Below are positions 43,482-55,193 of a DNA stretch of 64,000 nt, one piece after another. This DNA comes from Kitasatospora setae KM-6054 (GTDB lineage: Bacteria > Actinomycetota > Actinomycetes > Streptomycetales > Streptomycetaceae): NCBI RefSeq assembly GCF_000269985.1, contig NC_016109.1, positions 1,922,001-1,986,000 on the forward strand, written 5' to 3'. The notes under the pieces were generated by a model. The model was not told the DNA's origin, did not search any database, and saw only the letters and a list, made by a program, of their open reading frames with translations. Numbering within the stretch: position 1 is the first letter of the stretch; every line of letters starts with the position of its first letter. A program made the position numbers and the translations under genes.

Positions 43482-44308
43482 CGCAGCCTGCTGGACAGCA
43501 CGATGGACAGCAGGTGCAGGACGGTCTGCAGCACCGCGATGGCGGCCAGCACCACGACCGCGAGCCGGGTGAAGAACAGGTCGCCGCGGACCGCGTCGGC
43601 GATGCCGGCGGCCAGGATGAACAGCGACGCCTCCACCGCGCCGACCAGCCGGTGGAACTTCAGCAGCGAGGCGGCCCGGCGGGCCTTGGCCACCGCGGTC
43701 GAGCGCGGCACCGAGGCGCTGTCCTCGACGGCGGTCAGGCCGGAGCGGGCCCGGGCGACGTCGACCAGGTCGGTCTCGGACTTGATCAGGATCGCGCCGA
43801 GCGCGGCCAGCGTGCCCAGGAAGGCCCACTGCCAGGCGGCGTGCGTGCCCTCCCGGTGGAACAGGTCGGCGGCCCGCAGGCCCAGGCCGGTCAGCAGCGC
43901 GGCCTCGGACACGTAGTGGCCGACCCGGTCCAGGTAGACGCCGGTCAGCGAGGTCTGCCGGCGCCAGCGGGCCACCTCGCCGTCCACGCAGTCCAGCAGC
44001 AGGTAGACCTGGATCAGCAGGGCGCCGAGCACCGCGCCGGTCAGGCCGGGCACCACCAGGGCGACGCCGGCCAGCACGCCGGTGAGCATCATCAGGTAGG
44101 TCAGGCCGTTGGGCGTGATCACCGTGACGGTCGACAGCACCCGGGTGATCCGCAGCGAGATCCGCCGCATGTAGAGGCGGCCGGCCCAGTGCTCGGCGCT
44201 GCGGCGCTGGAGCATGCCCTCCGGGTGGATCACCGCCCGCAGTTCCTCGATCGACGGGCGCCGGGTGAGGTCGACCGGCGGGCGTTCAGCTGTTGAGGGC
44301 TTGGACAT
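43478..44308 (-). CDS. CDP-alcohol phosphatidyltransferase family enzyme with an atypical fourth acidic residue
   Basis: 276 aa, at least six membrane helices. The CDP-alcohol motif is present at 106-131: Asp106, Asp109-Gly110, Ala113-Arg114, Gly123, Asp127. The fourth position, normally Asp and often considered the general base, is His131. These enzymes transfer a phosphoalcohol from a CDP-alcohol or CDP-lipid. It overlaps the upstream dehydrogenase gene by 23 bp and the downstream glycosyltransferase by 4 bp. Confidence 0.85.
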   Translation of the reverse strand: MSKPSTAERPPVDLTRRPSIEELRAVIHPEGMLQRRSAEHWAGRLYMRRISLRITRVLSTVTVITPNGLTYLMMLTGVLAGVALVVPGLTGAVLGALLIQVYLLLDCVDGEVARWRRQTSLTGVYLDRVGHYVSEAALLTGLGLRAADLFHREGTHAAWQWAFLGTLAALGAILIKSETDLVDVARARSGLTAVEDSASVPRSTAVAKARRAASLLKFHRLVGAVEASLFILAAGIADAVRGDLFFTRLAVVVLAAIAVLQTVLHLLSIVLSSRLR

Positions 44309-45347
44309 AGTCGGCGTACGCGTCCCTGATGTCTGTGGCGGAGAGGTCGAGGTGTTCGAGGATGGTGAAGCGCCCCGGTCTGGTGTTCGGAGCGTAGTGC
44401 ACCGCTTCGGTGAACTCCGCGTCGGTGAAGCCGAGCTGATCGGCGGTCACCGGCAGCCCGTGGAAGCGCAGGCGCTCCACGATCAGCCCGGACAGTTCCC
44501 GCTCGCCCCGCAGGTGGCAGGCGAAGGCGGCGCCGAGGCCGACCTGCTCACCGTGCTGGCCGGGCCGCTTGGGGTGCAGCTCGACCAGGGCGTGCGAGAT
44601 CTCGTGGCAGGCGCCCGAGCTGGGCCGGGTGCTGCCCGCGATGTTCATCGCGATGCCGGAGAGTACCAGGGCTTCCGTCAGCGTGGTCAGGAGGTCCGGG
44701 TCATCCAGGGTGCCCGGGTGCCGGAGCATGTTCTCGCCCGCCGAGCGGGCCATCGCGACGGCCAGGCCGTCGACCGGCTCGCCGGTCACCGCGTGCGAGA
44801 GCTCCCAGTCCGCGCAGGCCGAGATGTTGGAGATCGCGTCGCCGATCCCGGAGGCCACGAACCGCTTCGGGGCCTTCGCGATCACGTCCAGGTCGACGAT
44901 GATGCCGATCGGGCTGGGCACCCCGTACGAGCCGCGGCCGGCGTCGTTGTCGAGGATCGAGACCGGGGAGCACAGGCCGTCGTGCGCGAGGTTGGTGGCC
45001 ACCGCGACCACCGGCAGGCCGACCCGCGCCGCGGCGTACTTCGCCGCGTCGATGATCTTGCCGCCGCCGAGCGCCACCAGGGCGTCGTAGTGGCCGCGCC
45101 GCATCTCGTCCGCCAGCCGGACCGCGCCGTCCAGGGTGCCGTCGGCCACCCGGTACCAGTCCGCGCGGGGCAGCGCGGGCTCCAGGCGCTCGCGCAGCAG
45201 CGCGCCGGAGCCGCCGCTGATCGCCACCGCGATCCGGCCGCCGGCCGACAGCCGCCGGTCGGCGAGGATGCCGCCCAGCGAGTCCAGGGCGCCCGCGCGG
45301 ATCTCCACGAAGACCGGCGAGGGCACCAGGCGGGTCAGTACTGGCAC
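44286..45347 (-). CDS. Glycerol-1-phosphate dehydrogenase-like iron-type alcohol dehydrogenase
   Basis: 353 aa, GTG at 45345-45347, overlapping the nucleotidyltransferase by 13 bp. NAD-binding GGGKIID at 94-100; metal ligands at the expected spacing: Asp170 (GIGDAISN), His248 (GACHEISHAL) and His265 (GQHGEQVG). Layout matches AraM/EgsA-type sn-glycerol-1-phosphate dehydrogenases, which reduce dihydroxyacetone phosphate. Position between a nucleotidyltransferase and a CDP-alcohol phosphotransferase supports making an activated polyol phosphate, but 2-deoxy-scyllo-inosose-type relatives share the fold. Confidence 0.8.
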   Translation of the reverse strand: MPVLTRLVPSPVFVEIRAGALDSLGGILADRRLSAGGRIAVAISGGSGALLRERLEPALPRADWYRVADGTLDGAVRLADEMRRGHYDALVALGGGKIIDAAKYAAARVGLPVVAVATNLAHDGLCSPVSILDNDAGRGSYGVPSPIGIIVDLDVIAKAPKRFVASGIGDAISNISACADWELSHAVTGEPVDGLAVAMARSAGENMLRHPGTLDDPDLLTTLTEALVLSGIAMNIAGSTRPSSGACHEISHALVELHPKRPGQHGEQVGLGAAFACHLRGERELSGLIVERLRFHGLPVTADQLGFTDAEFTEAVHYAPNTRPGRFTILEHLDLSATDIRDAYADYVQALNS

Positions 45348-46090
45348 GCGATCCCCCGGGCCTTGGCGAGGTCCTCGTGGTTGTCGACCTCGACCCAGGA
45401 GACCTCGCCGATCGGCTGCACGTCGATGGTCAGACCGCGGTCGACCATCTCCTGATAGCCGTCCTCGTAGTACAGCTGCGGGTCCCGCTCGTACACGGCC
45501 TTCAGCGCGTCGGTGAGGGCGTCGGCGGCGGACGGGTTGATCACGGTGACGCCGATGTACTCGCCGGTGGCCTCCGCCGGGTCCATCAGCTTGGTGATCC
45601 GGCGGACGCCCAGCTCGGGGTCGACGACGACCTTCATCTCCTCGTCGGCGAGCTTCTTCACGGTGTCCAGCGCCAGCAGGATGCCGGGGGCGCGGCCCTC
45701 CTTGATCCGGCGGTCGTTGCCGTCCAGCATGGTGCGCTGCACCGAGGCCGGGTGCACGGTGTCGCCGTTGGCGAGCAGCAGGCCCTCGGCGAACAGCTCG
45801 CGGGCGCACCACAGCGAGTAGGCGTTGTTCCACTCCTCGGCCTTGTCGTTCTCGACCAGGGTGAGCTTCACGCCGTACTGCCGCTCCAGCGCCTCCCGGC
45901 GCTCGTACACGGCCTCCTTGCGGTAGCCGACCACGATCGCGGCCTCCCGCAGGCCGACCTCGGCGAAGTTCCCGAGGGTCAGGTCGAGCACCGTCCGCTC
46001 CCCGTCGACCGGCACCAGCGCCTTGGGCAGGGTGTCGGTGTACGGACGGAGCCGGCGGCCGGCGCCGGCGGCCAGGACGAGGCCGATCAT
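45335..46090 (-). CDS. Sugar/alcohol-phosphate nucleotidyltransferase
   Basis: 251 aa from the ATG at 46088-46090 after GGAG. NTP-binding LVLAAGAGRRLRPYTDTLPKALVPV at the start is the RmlA/LicC-type signature, and LLLANGDTVH provides the metal-binding Asp. Length and the NAYSLWCARELF segment resemble cytidylyltransferases (LicC-like). First gene of the six-gene export operon. Confidence 0.88.
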   Translation of the reverse strand: MIGLVLAAGAGRRLRPYTDTLPKALVPVDGERTVLDLTLGNFAEVGLREAAIVVGYRKEAVYERREALERQYGVKLTLVENDKAEEWNNAYSLWCARELFAEGLLLANGDTVHPASVQRTMLDGNDRRIKEGRAPGILLALDTVKKLADEEMKVVVDPELGVRRITKLMDPAEATGEYIGVTVINPSAADALTDALKAVYERDPQLYYEDGYQEMVDRGLTIDVQPIGEVSWVEVDNHEDLAKARGIACQY

Positions 46091-46637
46091 TCGGGACTCC
46101 AGGGTCTCTCGGGTGCCGCGCGGCGCCGACCCGGGTCGGTCGTACCGCAGCACGGCCTGGTGCGGCCGCGGCTGCGGCGCGCCGAGTGGGCGGCCGCTGC
46201 GGGCCGCCCGGTGCCACTGATGGTAGGCGACCCCGGCGACCTGCCAGAACGCGGCCCCGAGCGGTTCGCGGTCGTCGCGGCGGTCGTGTCGGCGGGCGGG
46301 GCGGGGTCGCGCGGGGCGGTGGCCGGGCGGTCGTTCCGGTGATCGCCCCCTTGATCGTTCTTGTGATCATTTGCTGCGGGGTGATGAACATTTGATGATC
46401 AAGCTCGACCGCCAATCGAACGTTCCTGCCGATGGCGTCCTCCCCGACCCCCGGGCTGTGCGTCGCGGGCCCACGGCGGGTGGGCCATACGGCAGACTTG
46501 GGCCCCGACGCCGTCGGCGGACCGGCCGGTCCGGGCCGACGCGCGCACAGCCACCCCAAGGACCGGGGCCGGCGGCCCGGAGACCACGACCGGGTGAGGC
46601 GGCACCTGGTCCGCGTGCCGAAAGGGGCATTGTGCCC
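46091..46637. promoter_or_regulatory. Long divergent region between the export operon and idi
   Basis: 547 bp without a credible gene. An AT-rich patch at about 46336-46402 carries TGATC four times, twice as the palindrome TGATCA, including TTGATGATCAAG. This is the likeliest place for divergent promoters and a regulator site. The idi start is preceded by AAAGGGG. Confidence 0.5.
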
Positions 46638-47255
46638 ATGAGCCCTGCTGTCAGCCCGACCGAAGCCCTCTCGCCCGAGCTGGCCTCCGCCTCCACCGCC
46701 GGGAGCGCGCCCGCACCCGGCGAGATCCTGCTGGAACTGGTCGACGACGACGGCGTGACCATCGGGACCGGCGAGAAGCACTGGGCCCACCAGCAGCCGG
46801 GACGGCTGCACCGGGCGTTCTCGGTCTTCCTCTTCGACCGCCAGGGCCGGATGCTGCTGCAGCGCCGGGCCCTCGGCAAGTACCACTCCCCCGGCGTCTG
46901 GTCGAACACCTGCTGCGGCCACCCCTACCCCGGCGAGCAGCCCTTCACCGCCGCCGCCCGCCGCACCGCGGAGGAGCTGGGCGTCGCCCCCGCCCTGCTC
47001 TGCGAGGCCGGCACCGTCCGCTACGACCTGCCGGACGAGGCGTCCGGCCTGATCGAGCGGGAGTGGAACCACCTGTTCGTCGGCCTGATCACCGCCGAGC
47101 CGGACCCCGACCCGGAGGAGGTCGAGGACACCCGCTTCGTGACGGCGGCGGAACTGCGCGAGCTGCGGGCCGAGAAGCCGTTCTCGGTGTGGTTCGAGAC
47201 CGTCTTCGAGGCGGCGCTGCCGGGGATCCGGGAGATCGCCGGGCGCGACTGGTGA
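46638..47255 (+). CDS. idi: Isopentenyl-diphosphate delta-isomerase, type 1
   Basis: 205 aa from the ATG at 46638 (a GTG two codons earlier is possible). NUDIX-fold IDI with the catalytic cysteine in NTCCGHPYPGE (Cys92/93) and the catalytic glutamate in REWNHLFVG (142-149); ARRTAEELGV is the NUDIX-like helix. It interconverts IPP and DMAPP, supplying the nearby hopanoid pathway. A disordered N-terminal 25-residue extension is seen. Confidence 0.95.
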   Translation: MSPAVSPTEALSPELASASTAGSAPAPGEILLELVDDDGVTIGTGEKHWAHQQPGRLHRAFSVFLFDRQGRMLLQRRALGKYHSPGVWSNTCCGHPYPGEQPFTAAARRTAEELGVAPALLCEAGTVRYDLPDEASGLIEREWNHLFVGLITAEPDPDPEEVEDTRFVTAAELRELRAEKPFSVWFETVFEAALPGIREIAGRDW

Positions 47256-47298
47256 CGTGTGGCCGATGAGGTCGACGGGCCCGGCGGGTCGATGTGGT

Positions 47299-47504
47299 GA
47301 CATCGGGTGTCGCGACATGGGTGTCGTGACATGGGTGCCATGACATCTGTGTCGCGGCATCTGTGTCGCGGCATCGATGAGCTGGCATGGATGTCGCGTC
47401 ATCGATGATGCGACACATGATGTCGCGACACGGATGACCTGACATGGATGACCCGACACGGGTGACGCGACATCGATGACGTGACATCCGTGTCGCGACA
47501 CGGG
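47299..47504. repeat. Array of fourteen 14-bp near-palindromic repeats
   Basis: Between the convergent idi and ATPase genes the sequence repeats every 14 bases (two units have 15), consensus GACATSGRTGTCGC. The idealised form GCGACATCGATGTCGC is its own reverse complement. Individual units vary at 1-5 positions; a degraded unit precedes (47285) and a partial one follows (47497). The 311-bp gap 47256-47566 is otherwise empty. Confidence 0.9.
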
Positions 47505-47566
47505 CCAGCCGGTCCGGTCGGCCTCCGTCGTGGGCCCAGCCCCAGCCCCAGCCCCGGCGGCCGGCC

Positions 47567-48109
47567 TCAGCAGTCGGGGTCGTCGTCGGGATCGGCCCCC
47601 GGGCCGGCGGTGGCCCGGGTGGGGAGCGGAAGGCTGGCCCAGATCACCTTGCCGCCCTCCTCGGTGCGCTCGACGTCGCACTCGCCGCCGGCCTGCAGGG
47701 TGATGCTCTTGACGAGCAGCAGGCCGCGGCCGCCGGGGCGGGCGGGGTCGTTCTGCTGGGCCTTGGGGCGGTAGGGGTGGCCGTCGACGACCGAGACGCG
47801 GACCCGGTCGGAGGTGATGGCGAGTTCGCAGACCACCTCCGGGGAGAGCACCGCCGCGTGCGTGACGGCGTTGGAGACCAGCTCGGAGACGATCAGCAAC
47901 AGGTCGTCGACCAGTTCCTGGTAGCGCTCCCCCGCCATCCCCTGGGCCAGCAGCCGGTCCCGCACGGCGTGCCTGGTGCGCGGCACCGACGCCTCCTGGG
48001 AGACCGCCGCGAAGCGCCACAGGCCGGCCTCCGGGCCCGGGGCGGGTTCGCGGCCGGGGGGCCACCAGCTCGCGGCGTCGGGGTCCGCCTTGTCCGTCTG
48101 CTGTTCCAC
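47567..48109 (-). CDS. Anti-sigma-factor-type ATP-binding protein (HATPase_c)
   Basis: 180 aa, GTG at 48107-48109 after GAAGGGCGG. Single GHKL domain of the RsbW/SpoIIAB type: DDLLLIVSELVSNAVTHAA (N box), RVSVVDGHPYRP (G1), and GGRGLLLVKSI (G2). Streptomycetes have many such stand-alone proteins that bind sigma factors or anti-sigma antagonists; the partner is unknown. Acidic Asp-rich C-terminus. Confidence 0.88.
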   Translation of the reverse strand: MEQQTDKADPDAASWWPPGREPAPGPEAGLWRFAAVSQEASVPRTRHAVRDRLLAQGMAGERYQELVDDLLLIVSELVSNAVTHAAVLSPEVVCELAITSDRVRVSVVDGHPYRPKAQQNDPARPGGRGLLLVKSITLQAGGECDVERTEEGGKVIWASLPLPTRATAGPGADPDDDPDC

Positions 48110-48261
48110 TGCACGCCGCCCTTCACGCGGTGAACGGGAGGCTCCCGCGCCGGGTTCCGGCCGGCGGCGGCTGTCGGGAATCGGGCGTTCCGCTCAAGGC
48201 TCCCTGGTGCACAGAGGCTAGGAGAGCACCCGCCGATGACCCGCACCGGGACTGGAACTAC

Positions 48262-48304
48262 GCGTGTCGTGAAGGTTCCCGACCGATTCGGTGCGTGTCG
48301 TGAA
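48262..48304. promoter_or_regulatory. 12-bp direct repeats upstream of the ATPase gene
   Basis: GCGTGTCGTGAA occurs at 48262-48273 and 48293-48304, spaced 31 bases (about three helical turns), 150-200 bases upstream of the ATPase start. The rest of 48110-48573 has no gene I can support. Confidence 0.45.
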
Positions 48305-48573
48305 CCGTCCTGGCCGGTCGCGTAGCGCCGTGGGCCCACTGTTGCCGCCAGAACGCCCGTCCGAAATCCCGCCCACCCCCCGCCGACCCCTCGCCACCAG
48401 CGGAATCACCACCCCGGGGCCGTCCGGACGGGCAGGTTGTCCGGCTATGCCCGGTTCTTCGGCGGTCGGCGGTCCGGCCGCCGAAAACGCAGGTGAGAAG
48501 CACTCCCCGGGCCTGGTAGTGTTCTCTCTGTCGCCAGGGGGCAGCCGAAAGGAAGCCCTGAGGTGAACACCCG

Positions 48574-48661
48574 GTCCGGGTGGCGGAATGGCAGACGCGC
48601 TAGCTTGAGGTGCTAGTGCCCTTTATCGGGCGTGGGGGTTCAAGTCCCCCCTCGGACACCA
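48574..48661 (+). tRNA. tRNA-Leu (anticodon GAG)
   Basis: 88 nt cloverleaf with acceptor GTCCGGG paired to CTCGGAC, D-arm TGGCGGAATGGCAGACGCGC, anticodon stem-loop CTAGC-TTGAGGT-GCTAG (anticodon GAG), a long variable arm TGCCCTTTATCGGGCG, T-arm GGGGGTTCAAGTCCCCC and encoded CCA at 48659-48661. The long variable arm confirms class II leucine tRNA. Confidence 0.97.
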
Positions 48662-48662
48662 G

Positions 48663-49605
48663 CTAAGACCCCAGTTGATCTGGGGTTTTTCTGTTTTTCG
48701 TGCTCGGTGCCGGGGTTGCGTGACCAACCGCGTGACCCACCGGAATGATCGTTCCGGCTCGGGCCCCAGCCGGTGGTTCACCGGAGTGGGGGCCGTCCTC
48801 GGTGCGAAAGGCCCGGCGGGGCGCCGCGGCCGGGGCGGCCGGAGGGGTCGGTTTCAGCCGGATGAAGCCGACTGCCAGGGCCAGGGCGACCGCGACGGTG
48901 CAGAAGATGTAGACGTTTCGGTAGGAATCCAGGGTGTGGCCGCCGTCAGCGGTGCCGCTGTTCTGCATGATGACGGCGAGGGCAGCGATGCCGAGGGCGC
49001 CGCCGAACTGCCGGGAGGTGGTGTTGACGCCGCTGCCGACCGCGAACTTGGTCGGCGGGGCGGAGAACGCGGCGGCGCTGGAGGTGCCCATGGTGGTGGC
49101 GCCCATGCCGATGCCGACGATGGAGCCGGCCGGCAGCCAGAGCGCGAGGAAGGCCGCGTGGCTGGTGAGGCCGAAGACCATCAGGAAGCCGCAGGCCAGG
49201 ATCGCCACCAGGCCGAGCAGGGTGACGCCACGCGGACCGCCGATCCTCGGGGCGATCTTGCCCATGGCGAGGGCCGCGACGGAGGCGAAGACGGCGCCGG
49301 GGATCATCGCCAGGCCGGCCTCCGTCTCGGAGTAGTGCCACAGGTCGGTGATGTAGAGGACGCCGACCAGCAGCCACCGGTACTGGGCCATGCCGTAGAG
49401 CAGCGAGACCACGTTGGTGGCCGCGAAGCCCCGGTTGCGGAACAGCCGGGTCTCGATGGCCGGCACCGGGTGGGTGGTGGAGCGGAACAGCGCCAGGGCG
49501 AGGCCGACCAGGCCGGCGGCCGGCACCAGCAGCGTCTTGGCGGTCAGCCAGCCCCAGGTCGCGCCCTCGGTGACGCCCAGGGTGAGCAGGCCGACGCCGA
49601 CGGGG
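48663..49605 (-). pseudogene. DHA2-type MFS exporter, N-terminal half missing
   Basis: About 310 aa remain of a drug:H+ antiporter that is normally about 480 aa with 14 helices. The surviving part starts inside a helix (GVGLLTLGVTEGATWGW) and keeps the later helices, for example IVGIGMGATTMGTSSAAAFSA and FCTVAVALALAVGF. The 5' end abuts LuxR-type sequence of opposite orientation at about 49600-49610. The 3' end reads on through the tRNA terminator on the antisense strand, so its C-terminal 60 residues are probably not native either. Non-functional by inference. Confidence 0.8.
48669..48690 (+). terminator. Terminator of tRNA-Leu
   Basis: CCCCAG-TTGAT-CTGGGG hairpin followed by TTTTT, seven bases after the tRNA. 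Confidence 0.85.
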
Positions 49606-52205
49606 GGAACGGCGCTGGTCAAGGTGACCGGCGATGCCGGGGTGGGGCGGAGCGCGGTGCTGGCGGAGTTCTCCCGGACCGCTCGGACCGCGGAGGCCGC
49701 GGTGCTCGGTTTCCGTACCGCCGAGAGGCGTTCGGGGGTGCCGCTGGACTCCTACCCGCCGGGGCCGCTGGTCCTGGTGGTGGACGACCTGCACACGGCC
49801 GACCCGCTGTCCGTCGAGACCCTGGCGGACCTGTTACGGCACCCGCCCCGGCCGTCGACGCTGTTCGTGCTCGGGTACCGCGACCGGCAGAACACCGGCG
49901 CGCTGCTGCGGGCCCTGGGCGGGCGGGCCGTGGAGATGCCGGTCGAGCACCTCCACCTGGAACCGCTGCTGGAGCAGGACTACGACGAGCTGCTGGCCGG
50001 AGCGGCCACCGCGGTCACCCGCCGCCGGCTGCACCGCGAGAGCGGCGGCAACCCCGAGTACCTGCGGGTGCTGTCGGCGGAGCAGAGCCTCTCGACGGCC
50101 CCGCTGAACGGCGGTCCCGTCCCGCGGCCGTCCCGCTCGGACTGCTACGCGGCCTTCGACAAGGAGCTCGCCCCGCCGGCCCCGGAGACCCGCGGCGTGG
50201 CGGAGGCCGCCGCGGTCCTGGGCGACGAGTCCGAGGTGGGCCTGGTCGCCGAACTGCTCGGCCTGCCACCGGCGACGGTGCTGGGGGCGATCGGCGTGCT
50301 GAGCCGGCGCGACCTGATCCGGCCGGTCGTGCCCGGCCGGTACTTCGCCTTCCGGCACCCGGTGGTCCGCCGCGCGGTCCACCACAGCGGCGAGCTGGGC
50401 CGGCGGGGCGTCCGCGCCGGAGCGGGCCCCGCACGTCGAGCAGTGCGCCGCCCACGGCGACCAGGAGGCGATCGGGCTGTTGGAGAGCGCCGCGCGGGCC
50501 GTCTCGCTGGACGACCCGAACGCCGACTGCTCCTGGCTCGGCACGGCGTTGCACGCGCTGCCCCAGGGGGCCGCGCACGACCCGCGGCGGGGCCGGCTGA
50601 TGCTGCGGCCGGCCGAGGCGCAGGCCCTGTCCGGGCGGCTGCCGGACTCCCGCCACCTGATGCACCGGACCTTGGAGCTGCTCCCCGCCGAGGACCGCGC
50701 CGAGCACGCCGTCGCGGTCGCCTCGCTGGCCAAGGTGCAGCGGCTGCTGGGCCGCCCGGAGGAGACCGCCGCGCTCCTGCACCGCGAGCCGGAGGCCCTC
50801 GGCGAGGAGGTCACCCCGGCCTGCGCGATGCTCACGTTCGAGGTGTCCACCGGGCTGCCGCACCGCGGCGACCCGGACGGCGCCTACCGGGCCGCCGAAG
50901 AGGTGCTGGGCGTCGCCGCCCGGCTCCTCGACCGGCCGCTGCACGCCTCCGCGCTGGAGGTGACGGCGATGGCCGCCAGCGCGAGCGGGCGGCCCGCTCC
51001 GGCCCTGGACCACCACGCGAGCGCCACCGCGATGCCGGACGGCATGCTGGACGGCGAACACTGGCGCAGAGCCTGGACGCCACCGTGTGGATCGGCTGGA
51101 GCGGCGTCCTGCTGGAACGCTGGGACGACGCGCTGCGGCACTTCCACAAGGGCGCCGAGTTCGCCGCCCGGTCCGGTTCGCGGCTGTTCCTGCCGCACCT
51201 GCTCGCCGGGCAGGCGTACGTGCTGTGCGAGCGGGCCCGGCTGGCCGAGGCCCGCTCCGCGGCGGAGCACGCGGTGTACCTGGCCGAGCTGTCCGGCAGC
51301 CCGGAGGCGCTGGTCCACACGTACGCCGTCCTCGCGTACGTGGACATCGCGCGGGGCCGCCGGCCGGAGGCGCTGGCCAGTGCCCGGAAGGCCGTCGTGG
51401 AGCCGCCCCGGTCGGCGGGCGGGTGGAAGCGGATGATGGCGCTGCGGGCGCTGTCCGGGGCGAAGCTGCTCGACGGCGACGCCGAGGGCTGCCTGGCGCT
51501 GGTCGCGGAGGCCGGCGGGCCCGACCTGCCGCAGGCCGGCGCGGGCAGCCGGGTCGCCTGGTACGAGCTGCTGACCCGGGCCGCACTGGCCCTGGGGCAG
51601 TTCGAGGCGGCGGCGGCCCGGCTGGGCGGGCCCGGCCGCTACGCGCTGGCCGAACTCGCCCGCGCACAGGTGCTGTCGGCCGGTCGGCGGGAGGACGTGG
51701 TGCCCACCGCGCAGCAGGCCGTGCAGGGCCTGGAGCCGGCCGGCCGGTCGCTGGACGCGCTGCGGGCCCGGGTGGTGCTGGGGCGGCGCTGTGGCAGCAG
51801 GGCCGGCCCGAGGAGGCCGGGCGGGAGCTGAAGTCGGCCGAGTCCGCGCTGACCGGGCTCGGCGCCCCGGCCCTGGCCCGGGTCGCCCGTTCGGAGCGCC
51901 GCCGGCTGGCCGCCGGAGCGCCCCGGACCGGGCCGGGCGACTCGGAGCGGCCGGTCACCGCGCTGACCGGCCGGGAGCGGCGGATCGCCGCACTGCTCGG
52001 CGAGGGGCTGACCAACCGCCGGATCGCCAAGTGCCTGCACATCTCCGAGAAGACCGTGGGGACGCACCTGTCGAACGTCTTCGCGAAGCTGGGCGTGGCC
52101 AACCGGGCGGCGGTCTCGGCGATGATCACGCGCGAACGGCTGGGGGGCGACCCGGTGGCCGCGGACCGGCCCCGGGTCGGGAGCTCCGCCGTGGACCGGG
52201 CGTAG
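49605..52205 (+). pseudogene. LuxR/AAA-type regulator, 5'-truncated and frameshifted
   Basis: Remnant of a large LuxR-type ATPase regulator. It begins inside the N-terminal domain with VTGDAGVGRSAVLAEF (Walker A with Arg for Lys), has VLVVDDLHTADPLS (Walker B), and ends with a good LuxR helix-turn-helix (LTGRERRIAALLGEGLTNRRIAKCLHISEKTVGTHLSNVFAKLGV at about 51960-52110). The reading frame must change three times, near 50400, 51065 and 51790, to follow homology. A TTA codon (bldA-type) is at 49834. Neither a start codon nor a promoter remains at the 5' end. Confidence 0.82.
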
Positions 52206-55124
<2,919 letters not shown>

Positions 55125-55143
55125 GCGTGAGGGCGTGACGCGA

Positions 55144-55177
55144 GGGGGCCCGGGCCGCTGGTGCGGTCCGGGCCCCC
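55144..55177. terminator. Bidirectional terminator of katG and the DDAH gene
   Basis: Fifteen-pair stem (GGGGGCCCGG at 55144-55153 with CCGGGCCCCC at 55168-55177, continued inward by a G-U and four more pairs) with loop TGGT, between the two convergent stops. Confidence 0.85.
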
Positions 55178-55193
55178 GTGCGTCCGCGCCGGG

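Noticed and set aside
47021..47487. Minus-strand peptides with repeated MSRHRCRDT-like units
   Set aside because: They are translations of the 14-bp repeat array; the period is not a multiple of three and no ribosome binding site is present.
47299..47504. CRISPR array
   Set aside because: Repeats are 14 bp, directly adjacent and degenerate, with no unique spacers and no cas genes nearby.
44286..48065. 1259-aa minus-strand frame covering idi and neighbours
   Set aside because: Only its C-terminal 353 codons (from 45347) are a gene; the rest is antisense to idi and intergenic sequence.
48574..52205. Integrated element with att sites at tRNA-Leu
   Set aside because: I looked for a second copy of the tRNA 3' end and for an integrase inside the window and saw neither; only the decayed genes support the idea.
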